Positions 52,283 through 60,671 of a stretch of 64,000 nt of DNA are shown here, in pieces (within the stretch, counting starts at the first letter, position 1; each line of letters begins with the position of its first letter). The position numbers and the translations under genes were made by a program. The notes beneath the pieces are model-generated. The model did no database searches and was not told the DNA's origin. It saw nothing but the letters and a program-made list of their open reading frames with translations. This DNA is from JACOMY01 sp046233115 (lineage in GTDB: Bacteria; Pseudomonadota; Alphaproteobacteria; Kiloniellales; JACOMY01). The DNA lies in assembly GCA_046233115.1 (NCBI GenBank), contig JBJXHM010000006.1:62001-126000 (forward strand), given 5' to 3'.

Positions 52283-52582
52283 CTACTCCTTCAGATCGCG
52301 CATGGCCTTGGTGAAGCCCTCCTCCAAGGAGGACCAGGCCTTCTTCATCCGGTCCTGGTAGGCCTGCGCCTGATCGTGCATCGCCTTGGCCTGTTCGCCG
52401 CCGGCCTCCTGCGCCTTGCGGAACTCGTCCTGGGACTTGTCGATCTGGACTTTCATGTCGTCCAGATGCGTCTGGAAGGCGGCGCGCGTCTTCTCGGACA
52501 GCGCCTCCATGTCGGCCAGACGCTTGCGCCAGCGCTCCAGTTCGGCATGGCCGTAGTCGATGAATTGGTCGCTCTTGCTCAT
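52283..52582 (-). CDS. Small coiled-coil protein of unknown function
   Basis: A 99-residue, highly charged, predominantly helical protein: FIDYGHAELERWRKRLADMEALSEKTRAAFQTHLDDMKVQIDKSQDEFRKAQEAGG has heptad-like spacing. It has no signal peptide or membrane segment. The start at ATG 52582 lies after GGAGGGAGAAGCA. It stands alone on the minus strand, convergent to znuA. No family recognised. Confidence 0.75.
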   Translation of the reverse strand: MSKSDQFIDYGHAELERWRKRLADMEALSEKTRAAFQTHLDDMKVQIDKSQDEFRKAQEAGGEQAKAMHDQAQAYQDRMKKAWSSLEEGFTKAMRDLKE

Positions 52583-52696
52583 TGCTTCTCCCTCCAAGTT
52601 CGGCCCGATTCTCGCCGAGCCCGCTTCTGGACTTAGGCGCGGAAGAGGGAATCTAACAGGCGGCGCAGGTGAGAGCGAGCGTCCGCGGCACCAACA

Positions 52697-52933
52697 TCAC
52701 ATGCCGGCCTTCTGGAACTGGTCGTAGGCGAAGCCGGCCCCGGCGCCGACCACGCCACCGATCGCGGCACCGCAGGCGACACAGCCGCCGGTCAGGACGG
52801 TGCCCACCGCCCCCACGCCGGCGCCGATCGCGCCGCCGCTGAGGGTACGCTCCGTCGTCGTGTCGAGGCCGCTACAAGCCCCGAGCCCAAGCAGCAGGAG
52901 CCCGAACACACCCGCCTTCATCACCGCCTGCAT
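52697..52933 (-). CDS. Small glycine-zipper lipoprotein
   Basis: A 78-residue lipoprotein with signal and lipobox (VFGLLLLGLGAC, Cys20), then a glycine-zipper segment (SGGAIGAGVGAVGTVLTGG and GAAIGGVVGAGAG) as in outer-membrane YMGG/SlyB-like proteins. ATG 52933 was chosen because it directly precedes the signal sequence. Function is unknown; membrane integrity is a common guess for the class. Confidence 0.75.
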   Translation of the reverse strand: MQAVMKAGVFGLLLLGLGACSGLDTTTERTLSGGAIGAGVGAVGTVLTGGCVACGAAIGGVVGAGAGFAYDQFQKAGM

Positions 52934-53050
52934 CGCTACGCCTCCGATCTTCGTCTCGATGAGTGCAATACGCGGAAGGCGGCAAGGGGTTCTCCGGCAG
53001 GGCGCAAAAGCCACGAAATGGCCCCCGATGGGGCGAAAAGGTGACGGCCC

Positions 53051-53087
53051 AGAAGGAAAGGGCGGGTGACGCCGCGCGCACCCGCCC
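53051..53087 (-). terminator. Rho-independent terminator after the phoX-like gene
   Basis: On the minus strand a perfect nine-base stem GGGCGGGTG/CACCCGCCC (53079-53087 with 53060-53068) is followed by TTTCCTTCT. It lies 26 bases past the phosphatase stop. Confidence 0.75.
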
Positions 53088-53112
53088 CTGCCCTAGCACC
53101 GCGAGGAGGAGG

Positions 53113-55110
53113 TTAGGAGCCGATGACCCCGCCGTCCTCCTTGGTCACGACCACGACCGAGGGGCGCGGCGGCATGCCGGCCTGGAAATCCGGCCAGCGA
53201 GTGGCCGGATCCTCGAAGGTCGAGTTCTTGCCGAAGGGCGCGTAGTCCTTCACGCCGTCGGTCGCGGGATGCTGCACGGCCAGGAACAGCGTCTTTCCGT
53301 CCGGCGTGAAGCGCGGACCGCAGAGCTCGGCGCCGACCGGTACGCGGAAGAACATGCGGCCGAGACCGCGCTCGGCCCCTTCCGTGCCCAGGGCGTAGAG
53401 GCCGTCGGCGGTGCCGGTCTTGGGCCAGGCACCACCCTGGTCCGTGGCGACCCAGAGCACGCCGGCGGGCGAGATCGCGCAGTTGTCGGGCGAGGCGAAC
53501 CAGCCATTGGCGCTGATCGCCTCGTTCCAGACCGCCTTCACCTCAGGCTCGGCCGGGTTGCCGCACTGCACCAGGATGTCCCACCTGTAGCTGTCGGCGG
53601 TGTGGTCGTTGTCGGGCGCGACCATCTCGACGATGTGGCCGAAGAGGTTGGGCGTGCGCGGGTTGGCGACGTTCTCCTGGCCGGCCTTCCGGCGGCTGTT
53701 GTTGGTCAGCATGATGAAGACCTGACCGCTCTTGGGATTGGCCTCGATGTCCTCCGGGCGGTCCATCTTGGTGGCGCCCAGCAGGTCGGCGGCCAGCCGC
53801 GTCTTGATCATGACCTCGCCCTGGTCGGCAAAGCCGTTCTCGGCGGTCAGACCGTTCTGACCGTGCACCAGCGGCAGCCAGGTCATGGTGCCGTCCTCGT
53901 CATAACGCGCAACCGAGAGCGTGCCGCTCTCCAGCAGGTCCATGTTGGCGGCGCGGTCGTCCGGGTTGAAAGCCTTGTCGGTGACGAAGCGGTAGACATA
54001 GTCGAAGCGCTGGTCGTCGCCCATGTAGACCACCACGCGGCCGTCCTTGGCGTTGACCAGGCTCTCCGCGCCCTCGTGCTTGATGCGGCCGAGCGCGGTG
54101 TGCTTGCGCGGCTTGGAGGTCGGGTCGGCAGGGTCGATCTCCACTACCCAGCCGAAGCGGTTGGCCTCGTTCGGGACGGTGTTGATGTCGAAGCGGTCGT
54201 CGAACTTGCCCCAGCCGTACCAGTTGCCGGGCACGCCGTAGCGGGCGAAGTTGGCGGCATTGGGATGGCCGGCGTCCAACTCGCCCCAGAAGTAACCGTG
54301 GAAGTTCTCCTCGGCGGTCAGGTAGGTGCCCCAGGGGGTGATGCCGCCCGCACAGTTGTTGACCGTGCCGATCACGGTCTTGCCGGCGGGGTCGCTGGGC
54401 GTCTTCATCAGTGCGTGGCCGGCGGCCGGGCCGGTGACGTCCATGTAGGTGTTGGCGGTGGTGATGCGCCGGGCATAGTCGCTGTCCGGCACCACCTGCC
54501 ACTGGCCGTCCGTCTTCTTCACCTCGAGGACCGAACAGCCGTGCGCCACCTGCTCGATGTCCACCTGCTCGGAGGTGAGGCCGGCGAAGGGCTCCTTCTG
54601 CTGGCCGATGCCGGGGAACATGACCTCCTCGTTGGTGTACTCGTGGTTCACGCAGAGCAGGCCGTGGTCGGAGCTGCCGGAGCCAAAGGGCAGCGGCACG
54701 AAGCCGATGAAGTCGTTGTTGTAGCCAAACTGCTGGGCCTGGGCGGCGGCGGTCTGCTGCAAGGGATCGAAGTCGGGCGCCCCGGCGACCACCTTGTCGC
54801 CCCAGCGGATCAGGATCTCGGCCTTGTAGCCCGGCGCCACGTGGTGGGTCTCGTCGACCCCGTGCTCGATCTCGTCGAAGATGGCACCGGTCAGGGCCGT
54901 CGCGGCGGCCTTGCCGCTCATCAGGATCTGGCTGGGGGCGAGCGCCGAGATCGCGGAGACGGCGAGCGCACCCTTGAGGAAGCCGCGACGGCCCAGGCGG
55001 GCGGCGATCAACTCGCCCAGCGAGGCGTTCGACGAGCTATTGCTCGCGGTGTCATCGGCGCGTTCAAAGGCCTGCGCGCGGGTCAGGCCGCTCTCGTTCC
55101 AAGAGGTCAT
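53113..55110 (-). CDS. PhoX-type Tat-exported alkaline phosphatase (DUF839)
   Basis: A 665-residue PhoX-family phosphatase. The N-terminus carries a twin-arginine signal: LGRRGFLKGALAVSAISAL. Family blocks are GLLCVNHEYTNEEVMFPG, NNCAGGITPWGTYLTAEENFHGYFWG, MDRPEDIEANPKSGQVFIMLTNNSRR, and SPDNCAISPAGVLWVATDQGG. PhoX enzymes are Ca/Fe-dependent phosphomonoesterases that release phosphate from organic esters in the periplasm. The tatABC genes at 34817-36593 would export it. No Pho-box was identified, and no phosphate genes are adjacent. Confidence 0.9.
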   Translation of the reverse strand: MTSWNESGLTRAQAFERADDTASNSSSNASLGELIAARLGRRGFLKGALAVSAISALAPSQILMSGKAAATALTGAIFDEIEHGVDETHHVAPGYKAEILIRWGDKVVAGAPDFDPLQQTAAAQAQQFGYNNDFIGFVPLPFGSGSSDHGLLCVNHEYTNEEVMFPGIGQQKEPFAGLTSEQVDIEQVAHGCSVLEVKKTDGQWQVVPDSDYARRITTANTYMDVTGPAAGHALMKTPSDPAGKTVIGTVNNCAGGITPWGTYLTAEENFHGYFWGELDAGHPNAANFARYGVPGNWYGWGKFDDRFDINTVPNEANRFGWVVEIDPADPTSKPRKHTALGRIKHEGAESLVNAKDGRVVVYMGDDQRFDYVYRFVTDKAFNPDDRAANMDLLESGTLSVARYDEDGTMTWLPLVHGQNGLTAENGFADQGEVMIKTRLAADLLGATKMDRPEDIEANPKSGQVFIMLTNNSRRKAGQENVANPRTPNLFGHIVEMVAPDNDHTADSYRWDILVQCGNPAEPEVKAVWNEAISANGWFASPDNCAISPAGVLWVATDQGGAWPKTGTADGLYALGTEGAERGLGRMFFRVPVGAELCGPRFTPDGKTLFLAVQHPATDGVKDYAPFGKNSTFEDPATRWPDFQAGMPPRPSVVVVTKEDGGVIGS

Positions 55111-55301
55111 GGGCTGGCATCCTTCCGATAAGGCTAGCGATCGTCGGCAGGCCGGCGCGGTGCGCGTTCGCGCAACGGCGCACAGGCCCCAGCGACGCGC
55201 GCCAGCTAGCGCACGGCGGAGGTCAGATCCCTGACGGTTGGATTAAACTTTTATGGCGGGCCCGGGAGAGAAAGGGGGCAACCGCCGATTGACAGAAGAC
55301 A

Positions 55302-55324
55302 CGCGAGAAGGGGCTGGCGCCCCT
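55302..55324 (-). terminator. Probable terminator after the cyclopropane synthase gene
   Basis: On the minus strand AGGGGC (55319-55324) pairs with GCCCCT (55309-55314) over a short loop, followed by TCTCG and scattered T. It starts four bases past the stop. The stem is short. Confidence 0.4.
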
Positions 55325-55327
55325 CCC

Positions 55328-56569
55328 CTATTCTGCCGCTGCGCGTGTCTTCTGCGCCTCGCGTGCGGCCTGCGCACGCTCCCACTCGAACATGTAGTCG
55401 CGGGTCAGCGGCAGGGTCTCCTGGCGCCGGGTGAGCTGGACCTGCACGACCATCAGCCCCTGATAGCGGAAGCCCATCTCGCAGCCGACCAGGTAGAGCT
55501 CCCACATGCGGCAGAAGCGCTCGTCGTACAGCTTCGCTACCGCCTCGCGGTTCTGGTTGAAGCGCTCGCGCCAGATCTTCAGGGTCTCGGCATAGTGCAG
55601 CCGCAGGATCTCGATGTCGGTGACGAAGAGGCCGTTGTCCTCGATCACCGGCAGCATCTCCGACAGGGTCGGCAGGTCCGCACCCGGGAAGATGTACTTG
55701 CGGATGAAGGGGTTGATCGGACCTGGCTCATTGAAGCGCGCGATGGTGTGCAGCAGGCAGACGCCGTCGTCGGTCATCAGCTCGCGCAGCTTGCTGAAGA
55801 ACTCCACGTAGTTCTGCTTGCCGACATGCTCGAACATGCCAACCGAGACGATGCGGTCGAAGCGCTCGGTCAGGGTGCGGTAGTCCTGTAGGCGGAAATC
55901 GCAGCGCTCGGCCAGGCCCGCCTTCTCGGCCCGCTCGCGCGAGAGCTTGTGCTGCTCCTCGGAAAGGGTGACGCCCACCACGCGGGCATCTGCCACTGAG
56001 GCCAGATAGAGCCCCATGCCACCCCAGCCGGAGCCGATGTCCAACAGGTGCAGGTCAGGCTTGTCCAGTAGCAGCTTGGCCGCGATGTGCCGTTTCTTGT
56101 CGAGCTGCGCCTTCTCCAGGTTGTCGAGCTGTCCGTCAAAGTAAGCGCAGGAGTACTGGCGGTCACGGTCCAGGAAGAGGTCATACAACTTCCCGGAGAG
56201 ATCATAGTGATGGGCGACGTTTTCTTTCGCCTTGCCGACCGGATTGTACTGCTTCAACCAGCGACCGTGGCGCTGCAGCTTGAAGGCCAGCTTCACCAGC
56301 CAGTGCGCTTCCAGGTGATGGTAGTTGCGGGCCACGACCTCAGTGAAGTCGCCGATATCGCCGTCCTCGATGGTCAGCGTGCCGTCCATGAAGGCTTCGG
56401 ACACCTTCAGCGGCGGATTGATCAGCAGGCTCCATTCCAGCGAGCGCTTGTGCAGCTTCAGCCTGCACCGCGGCTTGCTGCCGTCACCCACCATCATGAC
56501 GTTACCCTTCGCGTCCTCCAGCGCCAGCGCGCCGTCGCGAATCATGTATTTCATAATCGACTTGATCAT
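55328..56569 (-). CDS. cfa: Cyclopropane-fatty-acyl-phospholipid synthase
   Basis: A 413-residue SAM-dependent CFA synthase, which adds a methylene bridge to unsaturated acyl chains of membrane phospholipids. The SAM site is LLDIGSGWGGMGLYLA, preceded by ENVAHHYDLSGKLYDLFLDRDRQYSCAYF and followed by GVTLSEEQHKLSRERA and DRIVSVGMFEHVGKQNYVEFF. ATG 56569, four bases after GGTGGAG, is preferred over GTG 56581. It is the last gene before a convergence with nothing on the plus strand. Stationary-phase membrane protection is the usual role. Confidence 0.93.
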   Translation of the reverse strand: MIKSIMKYMIRDGALALEDAKGNVMMVGDGSKPRCRLKLHKRSLEWSLLINPPLKVSEAFMDGTLTIEDGDIGDFTEVVARNYHHLEAHWLVKLAFKLQRHGRWLKQYNPVGKAKENVAHHYDLSGKLYDLFLDRDRQYSCAYFDGQLDNLEKAQLDKKRHIAAKLLLDKPDLHLLDIGSGWGGMGLYLASVADARVVGVTLSEEQHKLSRERAEKAGLAERCDFRLQDYRTLTERFDRIVSVGMFEHVGKQNYVEFFSKLRELMTDDGVCLLHTIARFNEPGPINPFIRKYIFPGADLPTLSEMLPVIEDNGLFVTDIEILRLHYAETLKIWRERFNQNREAVAKLYDERFCRMWELYLVGCEMGFRYQGLMVVQVQLTRRQETLPLTRDYMFEWERAQAAREAQKTRAAAE

Positions 56570-56767
56570 GGCTCCACCCACCGCCGGCCTTGGTCCGCCG
56601 TAAGCGTCCCTTTCCCCATCACGCCGTTTTTACCCGAATGATCCGGAAACGCTAGCAAAGCGTCGCGGCGCCAGACAAGCGGCAGCGACACGCGCGTACC
56701 GCGACGAGCGGTCTCGCGAGTCCGGACTCTCTTGCCGACTCAGCCAAAGCGCCCGTGGCGACGCCGC

Positions 56768-57832
56768 CTACTCGCCCTGCTGACGCTCTCGCTCGATCTT
56801 GCGCCAGGCACGAACGTTGCGCTCGTGCTCGGCCAAGGTCTCGGCGAAGGCGTGCCCGCCGCTGCCGTCGGCGACGAAGAAGAGATAGTCGGTCTGCTCC
56901 GGCCGAATCGCCGCCTCCAGCGCGGCCAGGCCCGGATTGGCGATCGGGCCGGGCGGCAGGCCGGCGTTGGTGTAGGTGTTGTAGGGGTCCTTGCTCTGCA
57001 GCTCCGACCGGCGGATACCGCGCCCCAGCGCGCCGCCTTCCCCCTTGGTCACGGCATAGATCACCGTAGGATCGGACTGCAGCAGCATGCCCCGCTTCAG
57101 CCGATTGACGAAGACACCGGCCACCAGCCCGCGCTCTTCGCCCACGCCGGTCTCCTTCTCGATGATGGAGGCCAGCGTGACCCACTCCTGGCGCGTATCG
57201 AAGGGCAGGCCCTCGGCCCGCGTCGGCCACAGCAGGTCCAGCGCCTCCTGCTGCTCGCGGCGCATGCGGTCGACCATCTGCTGGCGGGTCTCGCCGCGCT
57301 GGAAGAAGTAGGTATCGGGCAGCAGGCTCCCCTCCTGCGGCACCTCGCTCACCGGATCGCCGGCCAGGTCCGGCGCGGCGTTCACGATCTGCACGATGTC
57401 CCAGGAGGTCAGCCCTTCGGGTACGGTCACCCGGTGCAGCACCGTCTTGCCCGAGACCAGCAGCGCCAGCACCTCCTGCATCGAGGCCCCGGCCGGGATG
57501 GCGTACTCGCCGGCCTTCAGTGCAGCCGCCTGGCCCTCGACCCGAGCGGCGATCGTGAAGACGCGCGGCTGGGTGATTGCCCCCTCCTGGTAGAGAATTT
57601 CGGCAATCTTGTTGAGGCCGCTGCCGCGCTCGATCAGGACGATTTTCTCGTCCTGCAGCGGACCCGGACGCTGATAGAGATCAAGCCCGTAGATATAGAT
57701 CCCGACAGCAGCCCCGACGATCAGGACGACGATAAGCAGGAAGGCGCCCAGCAGCCAGCGCAGGCCGCTGCGGCGACGGCGCGGCTTCAGCGTCTCGCCG
57801 TCAGCCGCGTCGCTATCAGGAGACTCGGCCAA
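56768..57832 (-). CDS. mltG: Endolytic murein transglycosylase MltG
   Basis: A 354-residue YceG/MltG protein that cuts nascent glycan strands and limits their length. It has a cytoplasmic basic N-terminus (LKPRRRRSGLR), one transmembrane helix (WLLGAFLLIVVLIVGAAVGIYIYG), a LysM-like part, and the catalytic region VTLASIIEKETGVGEERGLVAGVFVNRLKRGMLLQSDPTVIY with the active-site Glu. The start appears to be TTG 57832, which overlaps the fabF stop by 17 bases, as in related genomes. Confidence 0.92.
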   Translation of the reverse strand: MAESPDSDAADGETLKPRRRRSGLRWLLGAFLLIVVLIVGAAVGIYIYGLDLYQRPGPLQDEKIVLIERGSGLNKIAEILYQEGAITQPRVFTIAARVEGQAAALKAGEYAIPAGASMQEVLALLVSGKTVLHRVTVPEGLTSWDIVQIVNAAPDLAGDPVSEVPQEGSLLPDTYFFQRGETRQQMVDRMRREQQEALDLLWPTRAEGLPFDTRQEWVTLASIIEKETGVGEERGLVAGVFVNRLKRGMLLQSDPTVIYAVTKGEGGALGRGIRRSELQSKDPYNTYTNAGLPPGPIANPGLAALEAAIRPEQTDYLFFVADGSGGHAFAETLAEHERNVRAWRKIERERQQGE

Positions 57833-59081
57833 GCACCAGGCTCGCGTTGGTTCCCCCGAACCCGAACGAATTGGATAGCGCGATGTCGATCCGCCGCTCG
57901 CGTGCCTTCAGCGGCACCAGGTCGATGCCCTGGCAGCTCGCCGAAGGATTCTCCAGGTTGAGGGTCGGCGGCGCCACCCCGTCGCGGATCGCCAAGAGGC
58001 AGAAGATGGCCTCGACCGCGCCAGCCGCACCCAGCAGGTGCCCGATCGCCGACTTGGTCGAGGACATGGAAACCCGTTCCGCAGCACTGCCGAACAGCCG
58101 CTTGACGGCATTGAGCTCGATCTCGTCGCCAAGCGGCGTCGAGGTGCCGTGCGCATTCACGTAGTCGATTTTCTCCGGCCCGAGGCCGGCGCGCTGCAGC
58201 GCCGCCCGCATGGCGCGGAACCCGCCGTTGCCGTCGTCGGCCGGCGCGGTGATGTGATGGGCGTCGCCCGAGAGGCCGTAGCCCAGGATCTCGCCATAGA
58301 TCTTGGCGCCGCGGGCCTTGGCCTGCTCCATCTCCTCCAGCACCACGATGCCAGCGCCCTCGCCCATCACAAAGCCGTCGCGGCCCTCGTCCCAGGGGCG
58401 CGAGGCTCGCTCGGGCGTGTCGTTGTAGCCAGTCGAGAGCGCACGGGAGGCAGCGAAGCCGGCCACGCCCAGGCGGCAGATCGCGGCCTCGGCCCCGCCC
58501 GCCACCATGACGTCGGCATCGCCCAGCGCCACCAGGCGCGCGGCGTCACCGATCGCATGCGCGCCGGTCGAGCAAGCCGTGACCACCGAGTGGTTGGGAC
58601 CGCGGAAACCGTGCCGGATCGAGACCTGGCCCGAACAGAGATTGATCAGTGCCGAGGGAATGAAGAAGGGACTGACGCGGCGCGGCCCGCGCTCGGCCAG
58701 GATCAGTGAGGTGTTGTAGATCGACTCCAAACCGCCGATCCCGGAGCCGATCATGACCCCGGTCCGCTCCTGCTTCTCCTCGCTGTCGGCCAGCCAGCCC
58801 GAATCGGCGATCGCCTGATCGGCTGCGGCCATGCCGTAGAGGATGAAGGTATCGACCTTGCGGCGATCCTTCGGCTCCATCCAGCGATCGGCGTCGAAGT
58901 GGCCGTCCTCTTCCTTACCCTGAGGAACCTGGCCGGCGATCTTCGCCGGTAGATCGGAAACGTCGAACCCCTCGATGGCGGCAATACCCGACTTTCCGGC
59001 AACCAAACGCTCCCAGATCGCCTCGGCCCCGCTTCCCAGCGGATTGACGAGGCCGACTCCGGTTACGGCAACACGACGCAT
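57816..59081 (-). CDS. fabF: Beta-ketoacyl-ACP synthase II (FabF)
   Basis: A 421-residue condensing enzyme of fatty-acid elongation. The active-site triad is present: Cys170 in VVTACSTGAHAIGDA, His in NAHGTSTPLGD, and His in STKSAIGHLLGAAGAVEA. ATG 59081 gives the standard MRRVAVTGVGLVNPLG start. It follows acpP after a 156-base gap and overlaps mltG. Confidence 0.96.
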   Translation of the reverse strand: MRRVAVTGVGLVNPLGSGAEAIWERLVAGKSGIAAIEGFDVSDLPAKIAGQVPQGKEEDGHFDADRWMEPKDRRKVDTFILYGMAAADQAIADSGWLADSEEKQERTGVMIGSGIGGLESIYNTSLILAERGPRRVSPFFIPSALINLCSGQVSIRHGFRGPNHSVVTACSTGAHAIGDAARLVALGDADVMVAGGAEAAICRLGVAGFAASRALSTGYNDTPERASRPWDEGRDGFVMGEGAGIVVLEEMEQAKARGAKIYGEILGYGLSGDAHHITAPADDGNGGFRAMRAALQRAGLGPEKIDYVNAHGTSTPLGDEIELNAVKRLFGSAAERVSMSSTKSAIGHLLGAAGAVEAIFCLLAIRDGVAPPTLNLENPSASCQGIDLVPLKARERRIDIALSNSFGFGGTNASLVLGRVS

Positions 59082-59237
59082 TCTAACGCTACTCCAGTAC
59101 AGGGGCGCCAGCGGCACGCCAGCGGCCGGTTCTCGGCGAGAACCCGACCGCAGTCCCCGGTGAGCGCACCCGGCCACATAGGGCGTTGAGCCTGGGGCCG
59201 GGCTGCTCCGGGGCGCTGTGGCCGCTGCCGTAATCTC

Positions 59238-59471
59238 TTAGGAGTTGGACTCGATGAAGGAGATCGCGTCTTTGACGGTCACGATCTTCTCGGCCGCGTC
59301 GTCCGGGATCTCGCACCCGAACTCCTCCTCGAAGGCCATCACCAGCTCGACGGTGTCCAGGCTGTCGGCCCCCAGATCGTCGATGAAGCTGGCGCTCTCG
59401 GTGACCTTGGCCTCCTCGACCCCGAGATGCTCCACCACGATCTTCTTCACGCGCTCGGCAACGTCACTCAT
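59238..59471 (-). CDS. acpP: Acyl carrier protein
   Basis: A 77-residue ACP, highly acidic, with Ser37 in DDLGADSLDTVELVMAFEEEFGCEIPD as the phosphopantetheine attachment site. ATG 59471 is eight bases after AGAGGAT. A 291-base gap separates it from fabG and may hold its own promoter. It carries acyl chains between FabD, FabG and FabF. Confidence 0.97.
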   Translation of the reverse strand: MSDVAERVKKIVVEHLGVEEAKVTESASFIDDLGADSLDTVELVMAFEEEFGCEIPDDAAEKIVTVKDAISFIESNS

Positions 59472-59762
59472 GCCACTAGATCCTCTGATAGACGATTGTT
59501 TTCTAAACTTAAACCTGCTCTTACCCTGTTGCGGGCACCAGCATCCGGCAGAGCTCCGTTCCTGCATCCCAGCTGGCCAACCACTTGGCCAGGGACCTGA
59601 AAACGCGCTACCGCCACCCCTCCTGAGGCATCCACAAGGGCCGCCTCATATCACGATTCTGAAGCCTGTCCAATCGGTCGTGCGTCGGCTCCGGCAAGGC
59701 GCAGCCACGGCGCCGCCCGGCGCAGAGCCCCTCCCAGCCGGCCTTCGCCGTCCGATACCGCG

Positions 59763-60500
59763 CTATATCATGGCCATGCCACCGTTCACGTGCAAGGTCT
59801 GCCCGGTCACGTAGGCCGCCTCGGCACTGGCCAGGTAGACCACCGCGGCGGCGACGTCGTCGCCCTCGCCCAGTCGGGCCGCTGGCACGGCGCGCAGGAT
59901 GGTCTCGCGCTGCTTGTCGTTCAGCGCATCGGTCATCGGCGTGGCGATGAAGCCGGGGGCGACACAGTTCACCGTGATCCCGCGCGAGGCGACCTCGCCC
60001 GCGAGCGACTTGGAGAAGCCGATCATGCCGGCCTTGGAGGCGGCGTAGTTCGCCTGGCCCGGGTTACCGGTGACGCCGACGATCGAGGTGATGCCGACGA
60101 TGCGGCCGTGGCGGCGACGCATCATCCCGCGTAGCGCGGCGCGTACCAGCCGGAATCCGGCGGTCAGGTTCACCGCCAGCACCCGGTCCCACTCCTCGTC
60201 CTTCATCCGCGCCAGCAGGTTGTCGCGGGTGAGGCCGGCGTTGTTCACCAGGATGTCGAGCCCGCCCATAGCCTCCTCTGCCTGGGCCGGCAGCGCGTCG
60301 CAGGCCGCGGTGTCGCTGAGGTCGCACGGCAGGACATGCGCCCGATCACCCAGTTCCGCGGCCAGTGCCTCCAGCGCCTCGCGCCGGGTGCCGGTGAGCC
60401 CCACGACGGCGCCCTGCCGGTGCAGGGCGCGCGCAATGGCGCTGCCGATGCCGCCCGAAGCCCCGGTCACCAGGGCCTTCTGATCGGTCAATTCGAACAT
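59763..60500 (-). CDS. fabG: 3-oxoacyl-ACP reductase FabG
   Basis: A 245-residue short-chain dehydrogenase that reduces 3-ketoacyl-ACP with NADPH. The cofactor motif is ALVTGASGGIGSAIARAL, the catalytic residues lie in GITSIVGVTGNPGQANYAASKAGMIGFSKSLA (Ser, Tyr, Lys), and the C-terminus is TGQTLHVNGGMAMI. It follows fabD across a 171-base gap containing two strong hairpins. Confidence 0.96.
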   Translation of the reverse strand: MFELTDQKALVTGASGGIGSAIARALHRQGAVVGLTGTRREALEALAAELGDRAHVLPCDLSDTAACDALPAQAEEAMGGLDILVNNAGLTRDNLLARMKDEEWDRVLAVNLTAGFRLVRAALRGMMRRRHGRIVGITSIVGVTGNPGQANYAASKAGMIGFSKSLAGEVASRGITVNCVAPGFIATPMTDALNDKQRETILRAVPAARLGEGDDVAAAVVYLASAEAAYVTGQTLHVNGGMAMI

Positions 60501-60537
60501 CGTTCGTCCTTTCTGACTAACGCGGACTTGCTGTCCA

Positions 60538-60569
60538 TTTGAGCATGGGCCACTCGGCCCATGCTCAAA
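60538..60569. repeat. Perfect 14-bp hairpin between fabD and fabG
   Basis: TTTGAGCATGGGCC (60538-60551) pairs perfectly with GGCCCATGCTCAAA (60556-60569) around ACTC. It directly adjoins repeat family 2 copy B. There is no U-tract, so it may be a transcript-processing or attenuation structure. Confidence 0.75.
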
Positions 60570-60571
60570 GC

Positions 60572-60651
60572 GGCGCCGGCCCACGCTCCCGCCCGGCCAC
60601 CCACGAATGTATCCTGGACTGGGCGGCCGGGCGAGGGTGTGGGCCGGCGCC
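60572..60651. repeat. Palindromic repeat family 2, copy B
   Basis: Outer arms GGCGCCGGCCCAC and GTGGGCCGGCGCC, with further pairing inward to about 32 pairs, surround a loop with GTATCCTGGA. It matches copy A at 27976 in loop and right arm. Outer pairs differ from copy A in a compensatory way (A/G on the left, T/C on the right). It lies inside the fabD-fabG gap. Confidence 0.85.
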
Positions 60652-60671
60652 GTGCAGTCTCAAACGCCATC

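Noticed and set aside
52963..55131. A 722-residue plus-strand frame opposite the PhoX-like gene
   Set aside because: Antisense shadow; the minus-strand protein has a Tat signal and family blocks throughout.
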